A DNA stretch of 64,000 bases from Phenylobacterium sp. (GTDB lineage: Bacteria > Pseudomonadota > Alphaproteobacteria > Caulobacterales > Caulobacteraceae), in assembly GCF_016793285.1 (NCBI RefSeq), contig NZ_JAEUMO010000032.1:1-64000 (forward strand), in the 5' to 3' direction. Positions 63,588-64,000 of this stretch are shown here, in pieces (positions within the stretch are counted from its first letter, which is position 1; the number at the start of each line of letters is the position of its first letter). Position numbers and translations under genes: made by a program. The notes beneath the pieces are model-generated. The model had not been told where the DNA came from. It made no database searches and saw only the letters and a list, made by a program, of their open reading frames with translations.

Positions 63588-64000
63588 TCAGAACGGGATT
63601 TCGTCGTCGAGGCTGGCCGAGTAGTCCTCGACCGGGCGCGAACCGCCGCCGTTGCGCGGGCCCGACGAGAAGCCGCCGCCGCCGTAGCCGCTGCTGTCCT
63701 CGGCGCCGCCGCCCTCGCCGCGGCCGCCCAGCATGGTGAGCTCGCCGCGGAATTTCTGCAGCACGATCTCGGTCGAGTAGCGCTCGGCGCCCGAGTTGTC
63801 CTGGTACTTGCGGGTCTGCAGCGCGCCCTCGATGTAGACCGTGGAGCCCTTGCGCAGATAGTTCTCGCAGACCTTCACGATGTTCTCGTTGAAGATCACC
63901 ACGCGGTGCCACTCGGTCTTCTCCTTGCGCTCGCCGCTGCTGCGGTCGCGCCAGGTCTCGGAGGTGGCGACGCGGAGATTGGCGACGCGGTCGCCGGAGT
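63588..64000 (-). CDS. ssb: Single-stranded DNA-binding protein (partial, N-terminus off the right edge)
   Basis: C-terminal part of SSB. Visible from the OB-fold ([12 protein letters not shown], then [24 protein letters not shown]) through a Gly/Ser-rich linker to the acidic tip DDEIPF, the protein-interaction tail of SSB. The first ~20 residues lie beyond the window. Convergent with kynA. Confidence 0.93.
   Translation of the reverse strand, partial: SGDRVANLRVATSETWRDRSSGERKEKTEWHRVVIFNENIVKVCENYLRKGSTVYIEGALQTRKYQDNSGAERYSTEIVLQKFRGELTMLGGRGEGGGAEDSSGYGGGGFSSGPRNGGGSRPVEDYSASLDDEIPF

Overview
This 64 kb window is chromosomal DNA from a high-GC alphaproteobacterium, most likely a member of the Caulobacteraceae (Caulobacter/Phenylobacterium-like). 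That placement is inferred from gene content and order (pst/pho with Pho boxes, ccmFGHI, gyrA-coaD-ppi-ppi-queA-tgt) and from the protein sequences. No integrase, transposase or CRISPR array is visible.

Layout. (1) 1-10025 is a phosphate-starvation region: pstS1-pstC-pstA (pstA runs off the left edge), a DUF47-Pit low-affinity phosphate transporter, a second PstS, a phosphate-type porin, phoU-phoB and phoR. Four Pho boxes of the form CTGTCAN-N4-CTGTCNN stand in front of pstS1, pstS2, the porin and phoU-phoB. (2) 10030-14215 is ccmFGHI, cytochrome c maturation, read toward phoR. (3) 14351-19539 is a three-gene unit: a FAD/NAD oxidoreductase fused to two cyclic-nucleotide-binding domains and a four-cluster ferredoxin; a membrane protein with two H-x13-H helices (diheme b cytochrome); and an FHA-domain/transmembrane/decaheme c cytochrome. 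(4) 19536-19887 holds tandem hairpin repeats. (5) gdhA is divergent from an apparent operon of acetolactate synthase-like enzyme, aldehyde dehydrogenase, CpdA-like cAMP phosphodiesterase and CHASE2-cyclase (21443-27316). (6) 27455-36796, minus strand, is a tight operon of pentaheme cytochrome, tandem GlcG/HbpS lipoprotein, outer-membrane beta-barrel and decaheme-LVIVD cytochrome. (7) 37022-45763 is a two-partner secretion system (FhaC-type translocator, large haemagglutinin-like exoprotein) followed by a secreted CHAT peptidase. (8) 45800-64000 is mostly housekeeping: glycosyltransferases, tRNA-Lys, tgt, queA, peptidylprolyl isomerases, coaD, gyrA, a short-chain dehydrogenase, two tandem peroxiredoxin-like/2OG-oxygenase fusions, kynA and ssb.

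The most interesting part is 14-37 kb. Read together, the genes suggest a route from cytoplasmic NAD(P)H through FAD and Fe-S clusters, a diheme membrane cytochrome and a periplasmic decaheme protein to a pentaheme cytochrome and an outer-membrane barrel/decaheme pair. There are 25 c-type heme motifs in three proteins, next to heme-attachment genes. The cyclic-nucleotide sensor domains on the entry enzyme, and a cyclase and cAMP phosphodiesterase about 6-8 kb further on, suggest second-messenger gating. Domains and motifs are seen in the sequence; the assembled pathway is inference.
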